Assembly: GCF_004359215.1 (NCBI RefSeq)
Contig: NC_090612.1
Coordinates: 1,648,629 to 1,682,148, forward strand
Source of the DNA: Bremia lactucae
Taxonomy: Eukaryota; Oomycota; Peronosporomycetes; Peronosporales; Peronosporaceae
Length of the DNA: 33,520 nucleotides
Direction: 5' to 3'
Of the stretch, positions 9,608 through 19,774 are shown in pieces (within the stretch, counting starts at the first letter, position 1; every line of letters begins with the position of its first letter). Under the pieces are notes generated by a model that was given only the letters and a program-made list of their open reading frames with translations, searched no databases and was not told the DNA's origin. A program made the position numbers and the translations under genes.

Positions 9608-10018
9608 TTGAATTACGTTATCCTATGAATTTGATGATGGGCTTACGGTCGAGATTGCAAACTGGAAAGTAAGTTATATTTTGAATTTATATTCCTACCG
9701 TTAATTTTATCCTACCGTTATCTCTTTCCTATCGTTCGCTGCGCCTCCATTCCCAGATATGTGGACCCTTACAAAATGGGGGACGTCACTGTCTGGCAGT
9801 TCAAGGCTGGTGAACCCCAAACACCAGTTCCCGAAGGTTTTACTTTTTGTCGTTGCCGGAAATTGAACCGGTGTCCTGTGTGGCACCGCTGTGCCTTACC
9901 CGGCCGAGCCACGTAGCATGATTTTTCCACACACTATTTCTCCGTGTTATTCTTGTCATATGATCCTTACGCATATGCATTAAGCGCAATACTTTCGACG
10001 AACACATCAATTTTCAAC
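9608..10018 (-). mobile_element. Inserted sequence with a tRNA-like head (second SINE type?)
   Basis: It interrupts the spacer of the Lys array. On the minus strand, 9918-9843 has TGGCTCGGCCGGG (box A-like) and ACCGGTTCAATTTCCGG (box B with pairing flanks). The acceptor arms do not pair, so it looks like a SINE head rather than a tRNA gene. The family is unknown to me. Confidence 0.4.
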
Positions 10019-10041
10019 AAAAATGAACTCCACCGGGCGAA

Positions 10042-10096
10042 ACCCGTCTAGCTCAGTTAAAAGAGCGCTGACCTTTGATCCAGTGGTCGTGGGTTC
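10042..10096 (+). pseudogene. tRNA-Lys-like, truncated in the T arm
   Basis: The acceptor 5' strand and D arm are recognisable. The anticodon arm is degraded (CTGAC-CTTTGAT-CCAG), and a deletion removes the T arm and the start of the spacer. Confidence 0.6.
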
Positions 10097-10369
10097 CAGT
10101 AGAAGAGGAGTTACGAATTCACTATGCAGCGCTCAAGCCGCAGCTGCAGCATCTTCACTCCATTAATATTCTAATACATTCAGTGAGCACGTCTCATCGC
10201 ATCGATACCAGTTCTTCCAGGAGCATTAAAACGCGAGCGTAGCACAGTGTTAGGCGAAGTTATTTGGGTATTTAAGCTGCTCAAATTTTTAATAACTACT
10301 TCTGTGTCCAAGTCTTCCGATTTGAGCGCTGATAAGTTAAATTGCTTAAAATGAACCAGACCGGGTGAA

Positions 10370-10440
10370 ACCCGTCTAACTCAGTTGGTAGAGCGCTAGC
10401 CTTAATACAGTGGTCGTGGGTTCGAGTCCCACGCGGAGTG
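10370..10440 (+). pseudogene. tRNA-Lys-like with a deletion in the anticodon arm
   Basis: The T arm GTGGG-TTCGAGT-CCCAC is perfect, but the anticodon arm reads CTAGC-CTTAATA-CAG with missing bases, and the anticodon is lost. Confidence 0.6.
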
Positions 10441-10723
10441 ATAAACGCTCTATGGCAGAAGAGGAGTCGCCAATTCGCTCTGCAGCGCAAGCCCGTGCTG
10501 CAGCATATTCACTCCATTAACATTTTAACACTTCCATTAAGCACGTCTTTTGCATCGACATGCACCTCTCTTCAAGCTGCAACGGATACCAGTTCTTCCT
10601 GGAGCATTAAAACGCGAGCGTAAGCACAATGTTAGGCGCAGTAACTGTATTAAAGCTGCATAGCGTCTTAATAGCTGCTTCTGTGTTTAAGTCTTCCGCC
10701 TAAAAAAAATCAGACCGGGCGAA

Positions 10724-10796
10724 ACCCGTCTAGCTTAGTAAGTAGAGCGCTAGCCTTTTAAGCCAGTGGTCGTGGGTTCGAGCCAAACGGGGAGTG
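10724..10796 (+). pseudogene. tRNA-Lys(TTT)-like, mismatched T stem
   Basis: 73 nt with the TTT anticodon. The anticodon stem has one mismatch and the T stem pairs GTGGG with CAAAC. The acceptor pairs poorly (ACCCGTC / GGGGAGT). Confidence 0.55.
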
Positions 10797-11105
10797 GTAA
10801 ACGCTGCATTCCAGAAGAGGAGTCGCCAATCGCTTTGCAGCGCAAGCAGGAGCTGCAGCATATTCACATCATTAACATTCTATAACATTCATTAAGCACG
10901 TCTTTTGCGTCGAAATGCACCTCTCTTCTAGCTGCAATAGATACCAATTCTTCCTGGAGCATACAAACGCGAGCGCAAGCACAATGTTAGGCGCAGTAAC
11001 TGTATTAAAGCTGTTTATGGTCTTAATAGCTGCTTCTGTGTCCAAAAGTCTTTCGGTTTGAGCGCTGAGAAATTGAAATGCTTAATAAGAATCCCACCGG
11101 GCGAA

Positions 11106-11127
11106 ACTCGGCTAGCTTAGTTGAAAG
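11106..11127 (+). pseudogene. tRNA-Lys 5' fragment interrupted by a SINE
   Basis: Acceptor 5' strand and half the D arm (ACTCGGC-TAGCTTAGTTG), then AAAG and the SINE. The same tRNA start recurs on the far side at 11399. Confidence 0.7.
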
Positions 11128-11397
11128 TCGATTGTATATTTATCGTAAACACAACCTATACCTACTCGGCTTTGGCTAAGATATTCTACAACTTATCCTT
11201 ATTAATCTGATTTTTCTTGTCGTTTTTTCATTCTGATTTTTAATTCTAGCCGGGGGCTTATCTGCTCTTAACGATAATCGGGGTCCCAAGGGTATCGGAA
11301 AGTCTTTTCCATTTCAATTTATGGTTGGTGGGGAAATCGTACCCGTGGCTACTGTGTCATCAAGTCGATGCTTAACCACTACACCAGGTGGGACCCC
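11124..11397 (-). mobile_element. tRNA-headed SINE copy 2, inserted in a tRNA-Lys gene
   Basis: It is about 275 bp. The minus-strand 5' end is a tRNA-like head with box A (TGGTGTAGTGG), a decayed box B and a body shared with the copy at 22600-22885. It is flanked by a 19-nt duplication of the tRNA start: AACTCGGCTAGCTTAGTTG at 11105-11123 and AACCCGTCTCGCTCAGTTG at 11398-11416 (15 of 19 identical). Confidence 0.7.
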
Positions 11398-11398
11398 A

Positions 11399-11470
11399 AC
11401 CCGTCTCGCTCAGTTGGTAGAGCGCTGGCCTTTTAAGCCAGTAATCGGGGGTTCGAACCCACGGGGACTG
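11399..11470 (+). tRNA. tRNA-Lys(TTT), probably degenerate
   Basis: The anticodon arm CTGGC-CTTTTAA-GCCAG is perfect and the box B core TTCGAAC is present, but one C is missing from the T stem and the acceptor has mismatches. Confidence 0.45.
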
Positions 11471-11767
11471 ATAAACGCTGCATGGCAGAAGAGTAGTCGC
11501 TAATTCGCTCTGCAGCGCAAGCATGAGCTGCAACATATTCACAATATTAACATTCTATAACATTTATTAATTACGAATTTTGCGTCGAAATCAAGCTGCA
11601 AAGGATACCAGCTCTTCCTGGAGCATACAAACGCGAGCGCAAGCACAATGTTAGGCGCAGTAGCTGTATTAAAGCTGTTCAAGGTCATAATAGCTGCTTC
11701 TGTGTCCAAGTCTTTCGATTTGAGCGCTGAGAGATTGAATTTCTAAAAATGAACCAGAACAAGCGAA

Positions 11768-11838
11768 ATCCGTCAAGCTCGGTTGGTAGAGCGCAAGCCT
11801 TCATCCAGAGGTCGTGGGTTCGAGTCCCACGGGGAGTG
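11768..11838 (+). pseudogene. tRNA-Lys-like without a usable anticodon arm
   Basis: The T arm GTGGG-TTCGAGT-CCCAC is perfect. The anticodon arm reads AAGC-CTTCATC-CAG and is missing bases. Confidence 0.6.
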
Positions 11839-12144
11839 ATAAACGCTGTATGGCAGAAGATGAGTCGCCAATATGCTCTGCATCGCAAGCATGAGCTGCA
11901 ACATATTCACTCCATTAACATTCTATAACTTTCATTAAGCACGTCTTTTGCATCGACATGCACCTCTCTTCAAGCTGCAATGGATACCAGTTCTGCCTGG
12001 AGCATTTAAACGCGAGCGTAAGCACAGTGTTAGGCGCAGTAACTGTATTCAAGCTGCTCAAAGTTTTAATAACTACTTGTGTCCAAGTCTTCCGATTTAA
12101 GTGCTGAGAGATTAAATTGCTTACAATGAATCGGACAGGGCGAA

Positions 12145-12217
12145 ACCCGTCTCGCTCAGTTGGTAGAGCGCTGGCCTTTTAAGCCAGTGGTCGTGGGTTC
12201 GAGCCCCACGGGGGGTG
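12145..12217 (+). tRNA. tRNA-Lys(TTT), best preserved of the array
   Basis: 73 nt with D arm GCTC...GAGC, anticodon arm CTGGC-CTTTTAA-GCCAG and T arm GTGGG-TTCGAGC-CCCAC, all perfectly paired. The acceptor ACCCGTC / GGGGGGT has one G-G mismatch and one G-U pair. Canonical tRNA-Lys would be expected to start with G, so even this copy may be a tRNA-like repeat. There is no T-run directly downstream. Confidence 0.6.
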
Positions 12218-12525
12218 GAAAACGCTGCATGGCAGAAGAGGAGTCGCCATTTTGCTCTGTATCGCAACCATGAGCTGCAGCATCTTCACTCCATAAACAT
12301 TTTAACACTTCCATTAAGCACGTCTTTTGCATCGACATGCACCTCTCTTCAAGCTGCAATGGATACCAGCTCTGCCTGGAGCATTTAAACGCGAGCGTAA
12401 GCACAGTGTTAGGCGCAGTAACTGTATTAAAGCTGCTCAAAGTTTTAATAACTACTTATGTGTCCAAGTCTTCCGATTTGAGTGCTGAGAAATTAAATTG
12501 CTTAAAATGAATCAGACAGGGCGAA

Positions 12526-12548
12526 ACCCGTCTAGCTCAGTTGAAAGG
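12526..12548 (+). pseudogene. tRNA-Lys 5' fragment cut at the D loop
   Basis: ACCCGTC-TAGCTCAGTTG followed by AAAG, the same breakpoint as at 11123 and 22599. No matching tRNA 3' part follows. Confidence 0.7.
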
Positions 12549-12880
12549 TTGTCTATATTTGTGAAGTTAGACAGTAAGACCTCTCAATCTACCTAGCAAA
12601 TTGGCTAAGCTAACATAAATAGTATTGTACATGCTACCGGTATTTTTATGCTTGTAACTGTCCGTTGCTTCTTGGCGCATATGTATTTCCTATCAAAATG
12701 AAAACATTCGGAAATTCATTGTGTTGTGTTCAGGTGGTTACGAGGTGCGTTGCTGTGCAGGAGGTCGCTGATTCGAGTCCCGTCGTTCCCGAGAAGGGAA
12801 AAAAAACTCTGAAAAATGATAATATAAATTTCCAAAGAAGTGTCGTGTCGAAAAAGGGTGGCGCCGATAATTAATTGTCG
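12549..12880. mobile_element. Diverged SINE-like sequence
   Basis: The first about 80 bp aligns loosely to the SINE tail (ACCTA..., TTGGCTAAG). Near 12735-12790 a tRNA-like stretch carries a box B (GATTCGAGTCC) in plus orientation, followed by a short A-run (GGGAAAAAAAA). The borders are unclear. Confidence 0.35.
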
Positions 12881-13169
12881 CTTTCCACGTTAGAATCTTG
12901 AATAGACGGTCGTTGCCAGGGCCCGCAAGGGTGACGGGCGGCCAGATCCCGATTCTGACGGGGATAGTGCAATTAACGATCGTGCAGGTCGCCCTAGAAA
13001 GCGTCAAGGCCACATAAACACCAACCTCAGCTCTCAAACTCAAGCCTGTATACAGCCCGACACTCTCCCTTGCACTCCAGTGGAAACCTTCACGTCAAAG
13101 AACCTTGTGGTAGCAACCTTGCTTCCATTGCGTTCGCCCATACGAATTCATGGAACACTTTATGTTGGC
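12881..13169 (-). other. Probable 3' untranslated region of the LINE
   Basis: It lies immediately beyond the last recognisable LINE codons on the minus strand. A long open frame on the minus strand here resembles no family I know. I see no poly-A tail, so the 3' border is uncertain. Confidence 0.35.
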
Positions 13170-14654
13170 GCATCATCTTGACGATGATGTTTTTTGTATC
13201 TTCTGCTGTTCAGGATCATACCGACGTCGAAGGCTGTGCCGGAAGTGTGCGCAAGCAGTCGAGAAAATGACTGCAAAGGCAGGAAGCGCTGGAGTCGGCT
13301 GACGTCCATCGAAGAGGCACCGGTTTCGATCGGCCCACAGGAAGTGAAGTATTACCGCTCGAAACGTGTGCCAGACGTCGTAAAGCACCACTACGCTGTC
13401 TCTCTACTCTTCTCTCACTCTTGGTTTCGTCGCCATCACAATATTCAGCCAAGTCGCACGCGACTGAAAAAAAGGAGTCACTAACCGACTTTTATGTTCC
13501 CAGAGCTGCACGGCAAGCGCACAGTCGAAGAACAAGTGTTGATCCGTATCGATCGCAATGCATCCAGCACGTACGCAATTGCGAATGCGTGGGTAAGACG
13601 CTTCCAGGAACTAAAATCGCGAGCGTATTGGAAGAAGTCGAAACGCGAGGCGGAATTGTAGGTCTTCAAACACAGGGAGGGGAATCTTTCGCAGATGCTT
13701 GCAATAATTCACATACGACTTGATCTGCTTTGCATCTGCACGCTGGGAGTGCAAGGTCATCGGATGTGGCTTCGTCGGTGTTTTCGGCTGCCAGACCACA
13801 AATAGCAGCGCTGACCGCGGAATTTCAGGGACCAAACACACCTTCGTATCAGTGTAGCAGCCCACGTGGGGAAGCGATCGTCGCGTGCTGCATGGGGACT
13901 GCATAATGAGCTCTCTCGCGCCGAGCCGCTCAACAATCTGTGTGGTCTCCTTGTATAGCACTCTCAGCCATTGTGTCTGGCGGCCAGGCGTCACAGGCGT
14001 GAGTGTAAAGTCAATATAACGCTGGACGAAGACTTGCTGAGAAGGCCAAGTATTCCCTTCGCGCATGAAGTCGACTAATGACCGCACTCCAAATATTCTC
14101 GACACGTGCACTCTGAAACTCCGTTGCGGTTCGACCACCATCCCGATACAGCGACGATGTGCTGCAACGGTGTTGGTTCTTGGAGTCTGCTCATAGTGAA
14201 GTTCAGCGTCTGAGTGAAACCAGATTGGCTGCCGAAGACCATACCACGCGCGCATGTTCATAGGCAGATCTTGCCACGTGACTTCCCGGCGTATTTTATA
14301 CCACCACGTCCATGTCGTTTTCCACCAGGATGAAGTTATTCGCCACTTGATCAGGTCGCCGTGGCGGAGCGGTGAAATTGATAAAAAGTCGAGGGCGGAG
14401 CTGTTTCCCGTGTCAGGAAGAACCAGCTTCAGCAGCTCGCAGCTCGCTGTCGTCCAGTTCAGCGTCTCTTCTTCACGAGCAGCACTAATAAATTGTAGAA
14501 GCAGCTGAAGACGCTGGGGTTTGAGGTGAGCCGCCAAACTGGGCACCCCCAAACCACCGTCACGTCGTCTTTGGAAAAGAAAGTCAACCGGAATTAGCTG
14601 AATATGCGACGCATCTCGTTCGTGGTTCCGACTCAGTACATAGCGGTTTAGCAT
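13170..14654 (-). pseudogene. LINE ORF2 C-terminal part with zf-RVT-like motif
   Basis: From 14654 the frame MLNRYVLSRNHERDAS...FLFQRRRDGGLGVPSL (the usual block after the RT domain) is open to 13611. Other frames then continue with CVRAGCIAIDTDQHLFFDC (near 13510-13570), which fits the C-x2/4-C...H-x3/4-C reverse-transcriptase zinc-finger, and with WHTFRAVILHFLWADRNRCL to about 13173. Frame changes near 13610 and 13400 break it. Confidence 0.75.
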
Positions 14655-14657
14655 TGA

Positions 14658-16004
14658 CTACCACCTCTGTGGGACTCTTGCTGGGACGGACACATGTTGT
14701 GTATAGTGCCACAATCGGGAGAGCACCATCGTCTGTGCGACTAAAAGCCGACCACGAAGTGTGCGTGCGCGTCGATACCACAATTGGAAGCCTTCATAAA
14801 AACGCTGGTCAAGCCATTCTAGAAGAGTGTTGTCCATGTGTCGTTGACCGAACGGAATACCGAGATATTTGACTGTCTCGGACCGATCAAGCACTTGAAC
14901 GCCCGGAAACGAAGGGCAGGTCTTGCTTCGATTGAGTGCAAGAAGAACGAACTTGGTCAGATTAAGCTGGGCTCCAGAGCCGCGACAGTATTCCGCCACA
15001 AGCGCAAGCTGTCCTTGTACATTCACAAGCGAACTGCCGAGAAGGGTCGAGTCGTCCGCAAAGATCATGCTGGTGGCCGTTTGGTCTGCATTTAAACATA
15101 CGCCATACTCTTCGTGGGCGCGAAGCAGGTTGCCTAGTGGCTCAATCGTCAGAACAAAAAGAAGCGCTGACAATGGGTCTCCTTGTTTTACTCCGCGCGT
15201 CGGATGCAGTGCATGCTGTATGTTTTGGTTGATAAGCAGGTGCGCTTGCGGGTTCATGTACAACAGCCTGACCCATCGAATAAATGAAGCACCGAATCCC
15301 ATCCGCTCAAGCACCCGAAACATGTAATCCCAATTGACTCGATCAAATGCTTTCTGGAAGTCTAAGAATAGCGCGTATGCTTCTTCATCGCGAGCCGTTA
15401 CCAGGTCTTGCAGGTCAGCAAGAAATCTGACATGGTGGTGAATCGACCGACCTTTGACAAACCCTTTCTGATCAGGGTGAATCAGATCCAGAATGACTTG
15501 CTGAAGTCTGTATGTCAGAGCTTTGGACAGCACTTTGACGTCAACTTGGATAAGTGCGATAGGTCGGTAGTTGCCTGGCTCAGCGCGGGATCCCTTTCTG
15601 TGGAGAAGTACGACGGCAGATTCTTTTTGTGATGCTAGCAGCTCACCGTGTTGAAGTCGGTCATTAAATACAACGCTTAAGCATTCACCTAATATGTCAG
15701 GAGCGACATGGTAGAAAGCAGCGGTCAAGCCGTCCATGCCAGGTGCTGATGTCGACTTCGGATGTCGAATCGCGCTTGCCAAGTCAGCAGACGTGACTGG
15801 AGCGTCCAAGAGGGTGCGATCGACGTCTGACAAGACGCTGACAATCAAATCGAGAAGCTCTTGCTGAATGAAGACGTTAGGTGAAGAAGCCCCCCACTGG
15901 ACTTTTAGGGTCTCCCAATTCTGTCCCCCAATGCTCCATAAAACGAAGAGAGATATCGTGTGGATTTGACGACACACTTCCATTCGGTGTGACGACTTCC
16001 TCAA
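14658..16004 (-). pseudogene. LINE ORF2 reverse transcriptase domain
   Basis: 448 codons are open. The RT blocks in order are TSAPGMDGLTAAFYH, GNYRPIALIQVDVKVLSK, HPDQKGFVKGRSIHHHVRFL, ALFLDFQKAFDRVNW (motif A), TRGVKQGDPLSALLFVL (motif B), MIFADDSTLLGSS (motif C, FADD codons 15051-15062), AQLNLTKFVLLAL (D) and VKYLGIPFGQ (E). All catalytic Asp residues are present, so the defect lies in the frame breaks upstream and downstream and not in the active site. It copies element RNA at the nicked target. Confidence 0.9.
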
Positions 16005-17240
16005 TTGAGACGCGTCTCAAGCTCGTATCCAGCGGGCGGAAAAATTGCTTGGTCAATTTTTCGGAGTTGGTAACTTGAAAGTCGAAAGCAGTATCTTAGT
16101 TGTACTGACTCGTCCTCAGGACGACCTCTTTGTAGTTTCTCATGGCTTCATCGAAATGCTCACGATTTGGATTGTCGGAGAAATTGCGGTACCGAGCAGA
16201 AGCTTGGTCAAGTTGAATTTGAGCTTCTTGGACCGCCTGTGCCTCTTGTTGCTGAAGCTTCTTCTGAACAGCCTGAAGCTGAGTCTTCATGCTGACTTTC
16301 CAATTTTCCCAAACTTTCCCTGGGTTGGAAGCGGCGCGCAATTTGTATAAGACCAACTCGGCTTCTTTTTCGATCGCTGTTACTACGACTGGGTACTCCA
16401 GTAGATATCGAGGAAACTTCCAGTAGCCTCGGCCAAGAAGTTGCTCACCAGACCGAAAGCTCACACTATAAGCAAGGTGGTCACCAGCATGCTTTGGCAA
16501 GAAATACCTCGCGTCACCGTAGACGTGTGTGTAAAGCGACTCCGACATCAATATAGAGTCTAGTCGATTTTTGCGAGGGAGTGGACCTGTGAATACTTGT
16601 TTGCTGTCATAGTGAATTCGCCATGCATCAACTACTCCCAGCTTTGCAAGCCACTCGAGACAGCTGGACCTACTTGAGTCATAGCGCAGGTCTTGGGAGC
16701 AACAGTCAAGTCGAGAATTTAGAGGAGTGTTTAAGTCGCCTAAAACCAAGTGTTTTGCATGATCTTCAAACACCTCAGTTTTTAGGCTTGAGAAGAACTG
16801 TTGCTTTTCTTGCCGGTCAACGGGTGCATAAACGTTGTGAATGTACATGGGAGTTCGCTCGACAATGACTTTAACGACAAGATAGCGGCCAGTGATCGAT
16901 AAGTCAGGGATATCGACAGCCGTCTCGAAGCCGGGAAAGTCTGGTCGGAGCACTGTGAGCACCCCATTGCTTCTTCCACGGGTGGGTCGATGAAGCAGAC
17001 AGTTTGGATCGTTCACAAAGACCTTGTGCTTAAAGGTCGAGTCTAGATAAAAAATAAAGTTCGACAGATGCGTATTGTCGCCGTGTTTCGTTTCTTGGAC
17101 ACACTATACTGATTACTTGGAGAGCATGCTCTCAATAAATAGGTGGCCGTTCCTTTTAATCCCGTTCGTGTTTACGGTAAGAGCACTGACGTTGGTCCAT
17201 GTTGACCGAGTCGGGAATGGTTTAGTAATGACGGGTAAAC
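16005..17240 (-). pseudogene. LINE ORF2 apurinic-type endonuclease domain
   Basis: NVSALTVNTNGI (near 17180) is the usual start; CVQETKHGDN follows near 17090 after a stop/frame break; then IHNVYAPVDRQEKQQFF, LVLGDLNTPLNSRLDC, PRKNRLDSILMS and AGDHLAYSVSF, matching the conserved N, E, D/N, RLD and DH blocks of LINE endonucleases. A linker with a Gln/Ala-rich helix follows to about 16096. Past a stop, homologous sequence continues (TAFDFQVTNSEKLTKQFF) into the RT segment. It makes the target nick used for priming. Confidence 0.85.
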
Positions 17241-19295
17241 CCCTGCTACCATCCCTTCTTCACCATTGAGAAACTGGAGCTGGAGCACTGAATAGTCTTC
17301 CAAGTAGAAGCTATCGAGCTTGCGAAGTTCTTCAAGGTCATCCAACAGTAACCCTGCCATTTTACTTCGCTCCATTGCTGTATGCAGAACGATCCGAGGT
17401 CTGATCGCAAGAGACGCAGGAGTGTGTTTGGATTCAGAAGTCGCGTGTGGTGCGCCGGAATCCATTCGACCGGCTGTCCTGTGATATACTGAATCCAGTG
17501 GTCGTTTGTGAAAAGGGTCGGCGCAATTGCCATAGTGCGATCTCGAAAATACCTAAGGCCTTGGTGGCTCGAGATAGCTCCCGGGTCGAGTCCGACGACG
17601 TCCACCACTTTGCACACGTTTTGAATATATCCTTGCGCTTCGATGGGACTGCCTTACCCATAAACCTTGTCCATTTCGTGCTGAATGTTATGTCTTCGGC
17701 CGGTTGCGATGCACATAGCACGCGGTTTATCACGTGCAGCTGTGCGATTTCGGCAATTTTGTCTCCATTATCAGCCATCTTTAACGCAACTGCGCTGCTA
17801 AAGGCTAGAGGACGCTCCACCGCTTTTTTTATAATGTGGTCGGGATTCGTTGCGTTTTCGAGAAGCTTGCACACACCGTCGACCTTCTTGTCTGCTTTCA
17901 CCAGACAGTCTGGGAGTGTGTTGTGAAGTGTGGTGTTCTCGTCATTTAGCATCGACTCGGTCATTTCCATTATAGTCGACGCTTTTGATGTTTTCTTAAT
18001 CTTGGTGTGGTGTTTTTCGATGAAGAAAGCAGACTTGGAAGATGCTTTCACCTCGTCCGGGCGCTTCACGTCAATAGTAACCACTTGGTAGCGAACACCG
18101 TATTTCTTGTCAGCCGTCACGTTCTTTGGCGTGAACGTTACCTTCATCGTTTGGAGTGCTTGGAAGTAGTTGGTCGTGGCTATGCCATTCAGAGGAAGCG
18201 TCTCTTCCTTCACTTCATGTTGGAGAAGTCGAAACCGTTGCGCGCGCGCTTCTTCTTGTTTATCACGGTCGTGAAGCCGTCATCCAGACCATTAGTGAGG
18301 TCGAGACGTTTTTGTACATTCTTCAAGCTACTAGGCGGAGTAATCCTTCCGTTGGAGCCGCTGTAAGTCGAAATAGACAACACCTCGGTAATGTTGAGAG
18401 CCGTGGTACTATCACTGACAACGAGTTGCTGTCCATGCTGAGCTCCACGCTGAAGCTGACCTTCCTTTTGTTTAATTTGCTCGACTGCTCGTTGCAGTGA
18501 GGTTGAGCTCGAGGCTTCTTTCAGCTGCGCAGCTGCATCCGCAGCTTGTGCTTTACTCGTTGATTGCGGTCGTTGGGGCTGGCCAGTCTTAGGAAGACCA
18601 GTCTTAGGAACAACATTTGGCGGAGGAAAAACGTCTGCAGGTGCACCAAGATCGATTCCATGGTGTGAGCGATAGCCATAAGGTAAACGCTCAGACTGGA
18701 ACGGAGCGTTCTTGCCATGTGCAGGGTGCAGCTTGTTGTTGAAGCACACTTGATCGCAGACAGATCCATTTACCATCAGCGCGCTTGGGCACGAGGACGA
18801 CAGAAAATACACTCGCCAAGTTGCGGACGTAATACCAGTCGCCAGGTTCACTTCGCGAAACGTGTCATAAACCGGTTTGCATCCAATGAGGAACAAGCGG
18901 TGCAAGATAACGTCGGTTTCCGTGTCCGAGTCGACATTGGAGATGTCGATAAAGTACCGTCCGCCGAGAATGTCAAATTCCTTGAAAGTGTAGACACCAC
19001 CAAGTATATTTACTTTCGTGCGCTCTAAGCGCAGGCACGCGTCCCTCGACTTGACCTTTAAGCGAAGATTTCCGCCAGGGAGCTTGGAGATCTGACCGAT
19101 CTCAAATTGCTTGTAAAGTTCTTCGAGGTGTTCATTGCCGTGGCTTTTGCCAGAAAGCGATGCCATGATCTTCATCAGTGGAGTCTTCGCAAGCGTCCGG
19201 CCAGTGTCAATTATCATGTCAAATTTTGCACGCGGAAGCGCATAAGGACGTGCTTGATCCATATAAGACGCGATAAACGACCAGTCTCCGCCTGT
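17241..19295 (-). pseudogene. LINE ORF1 protein, copy A (N-terminus missing, frameshifted)
   Basis: From the N at 19296: TGGDWSFIASYMDQ, MIIDTGRTLAKTPLMKIMAS, GGRYFIDISNVDSDTETDVI, FREVNLATGITSATWRVYF and HPAHGKNAPFQSERLPYGYR, then a Gln/Ser-rich linker, NGLDDGFTTVINKKKRARNG, and a C-terminal domain with KWTRFMGKAVPSKRKDIFK. The first domain looks like a nucleic-acid-binding ORF1 domain but I cannot name it. Frame breaks near 18212 (2 bases missing relative to copy B) and 17530 (1 base missing) split it. Confidence 0.7.
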
Positions 19296-19296
19296 N
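19296..19296. other. Single N at the gypsy/LINE junction
   Basis: The only isolated ambiguous base in the window lies exactly where LINE ORF1 sequence changes to gypsy RT sequence. Confidence 0.95.
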
Positions 19297-19774
19297 ATGG
19301 GCGATTGCATCAAGCTTTGCTTGATACCTTCAAACGAACGCTGACAATCAGCGTTCCATAACCATTTCTCGTCTTTTTTCAAGAGACGAGAGAGATGAAC
19401 TGTCATCTCTGCATAATTGCGAGAGTACTTGTGCAAGTACGCCGCTAAACCAAGGAACTTTTTAAGTCCCTTGAAATCGACTGGAACTGGCCAGTCGGTA
19501 ATTGCCTTGATCTTTTCAGGATCAGGGCGCACGCCGTGTTTACGAAGAAGTGGTATTTCGCTTGCAGCGAATATACACTTCTTGAGATTTGCATACAACT
19601 GATGTTTTCGCATAAGTGTAAGAACCTGACGAACGTGAGTTTTATGAACTTCCACGTCCGTCTTACCGTCCATGGCTCGGCTATGGACGAATACATCGTC
19701 AAAATGACTCGGTGCGAATTCTCGCACCGGTTTTAACAGATTTGTTACACATCTGTTAAAAGTTGCAGGGGCGT
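19297..19774 (-). pseudogene. Ty3/gypsy reverse transcriptase fragment
   Basis: About 158 codons are open on the minus strand: SNAPATFNRCVTNLL, APSHFDDVFVHSRA (catalytic DD present), HKTHVRQVLTLMRKHQLYAN, IKAITDWPVPVDFKGLKKFL, GLAAYLHKYSRNYAEM and KWLWNADCQRSFEGIKQSLM, that is the RT palm end, thumb and connection. About four residues are missing at IPLLRKHG relative to TPHLGCIVGKHA in the copy at 31722-32231. Both ends are cut inside the domain. It is full of inverted repeats, including an 11-bp pair at 19731-19741/19751-19761. Confidence 0.85.

Larger units (their letters stand above)
9244..12548 (+). repeat. Tandem array of tRNA-Lys-like units (period about 355-380 bp)
   Basis: tRNA-Lys-like starts lie at 9244, 10042, 10370, 10724, 11106, 11399, 11768, 12145 and 12526. 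Each is followed by a shared spacer with blocks CTGCAGC, CGTCTTTTGCATCGACATGC, CGCGAGCGTAAGCACA, GTTAGGCGCAGTAACTGTAT and TGTGTCCAAGTCTTCCGATT, and ends ACC.GGCGAAACCCGTC. About 410 bp of foreign sequence (near 9608-10018) and one SINE are inserted. No T-run follows closely behind the tRNA part; the first TTTT is about 130 bp downstream. The units therefore look like a tRNA-derived tandem repeat with few functional genes. Confidence 0.85.
13170..19295 (-). mobile_element. Non-LTR retrotransposon (LINE, APE-endonuclease type), 5' truncated
   Basis: On the minus strand: the C-terminal three quarters of ORF1 (19295 to about 17240), then ORF2 with endonuclease (about 17230 to 16400), reverse transcriptase (about 16000 to 14700) and a zinc-finger tail (to 13170). 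The coding sequence is broken by frameshifts near 18212, 17530, 17110, 16050, 14656 and 13610. The 5' border is the single N at 19296, next to a gypsy RT fragment. The LINE lacks the dense inverted repeats of the gypsy fragments. Confidence 0.85.

Noticed and set aside
10296..11888. Open frames on the minus strand containing PRGTRTHD...ALPTELDG.
   Set aside because: They are translations of the complement of tRNA-Lys-like sequence; no gene.
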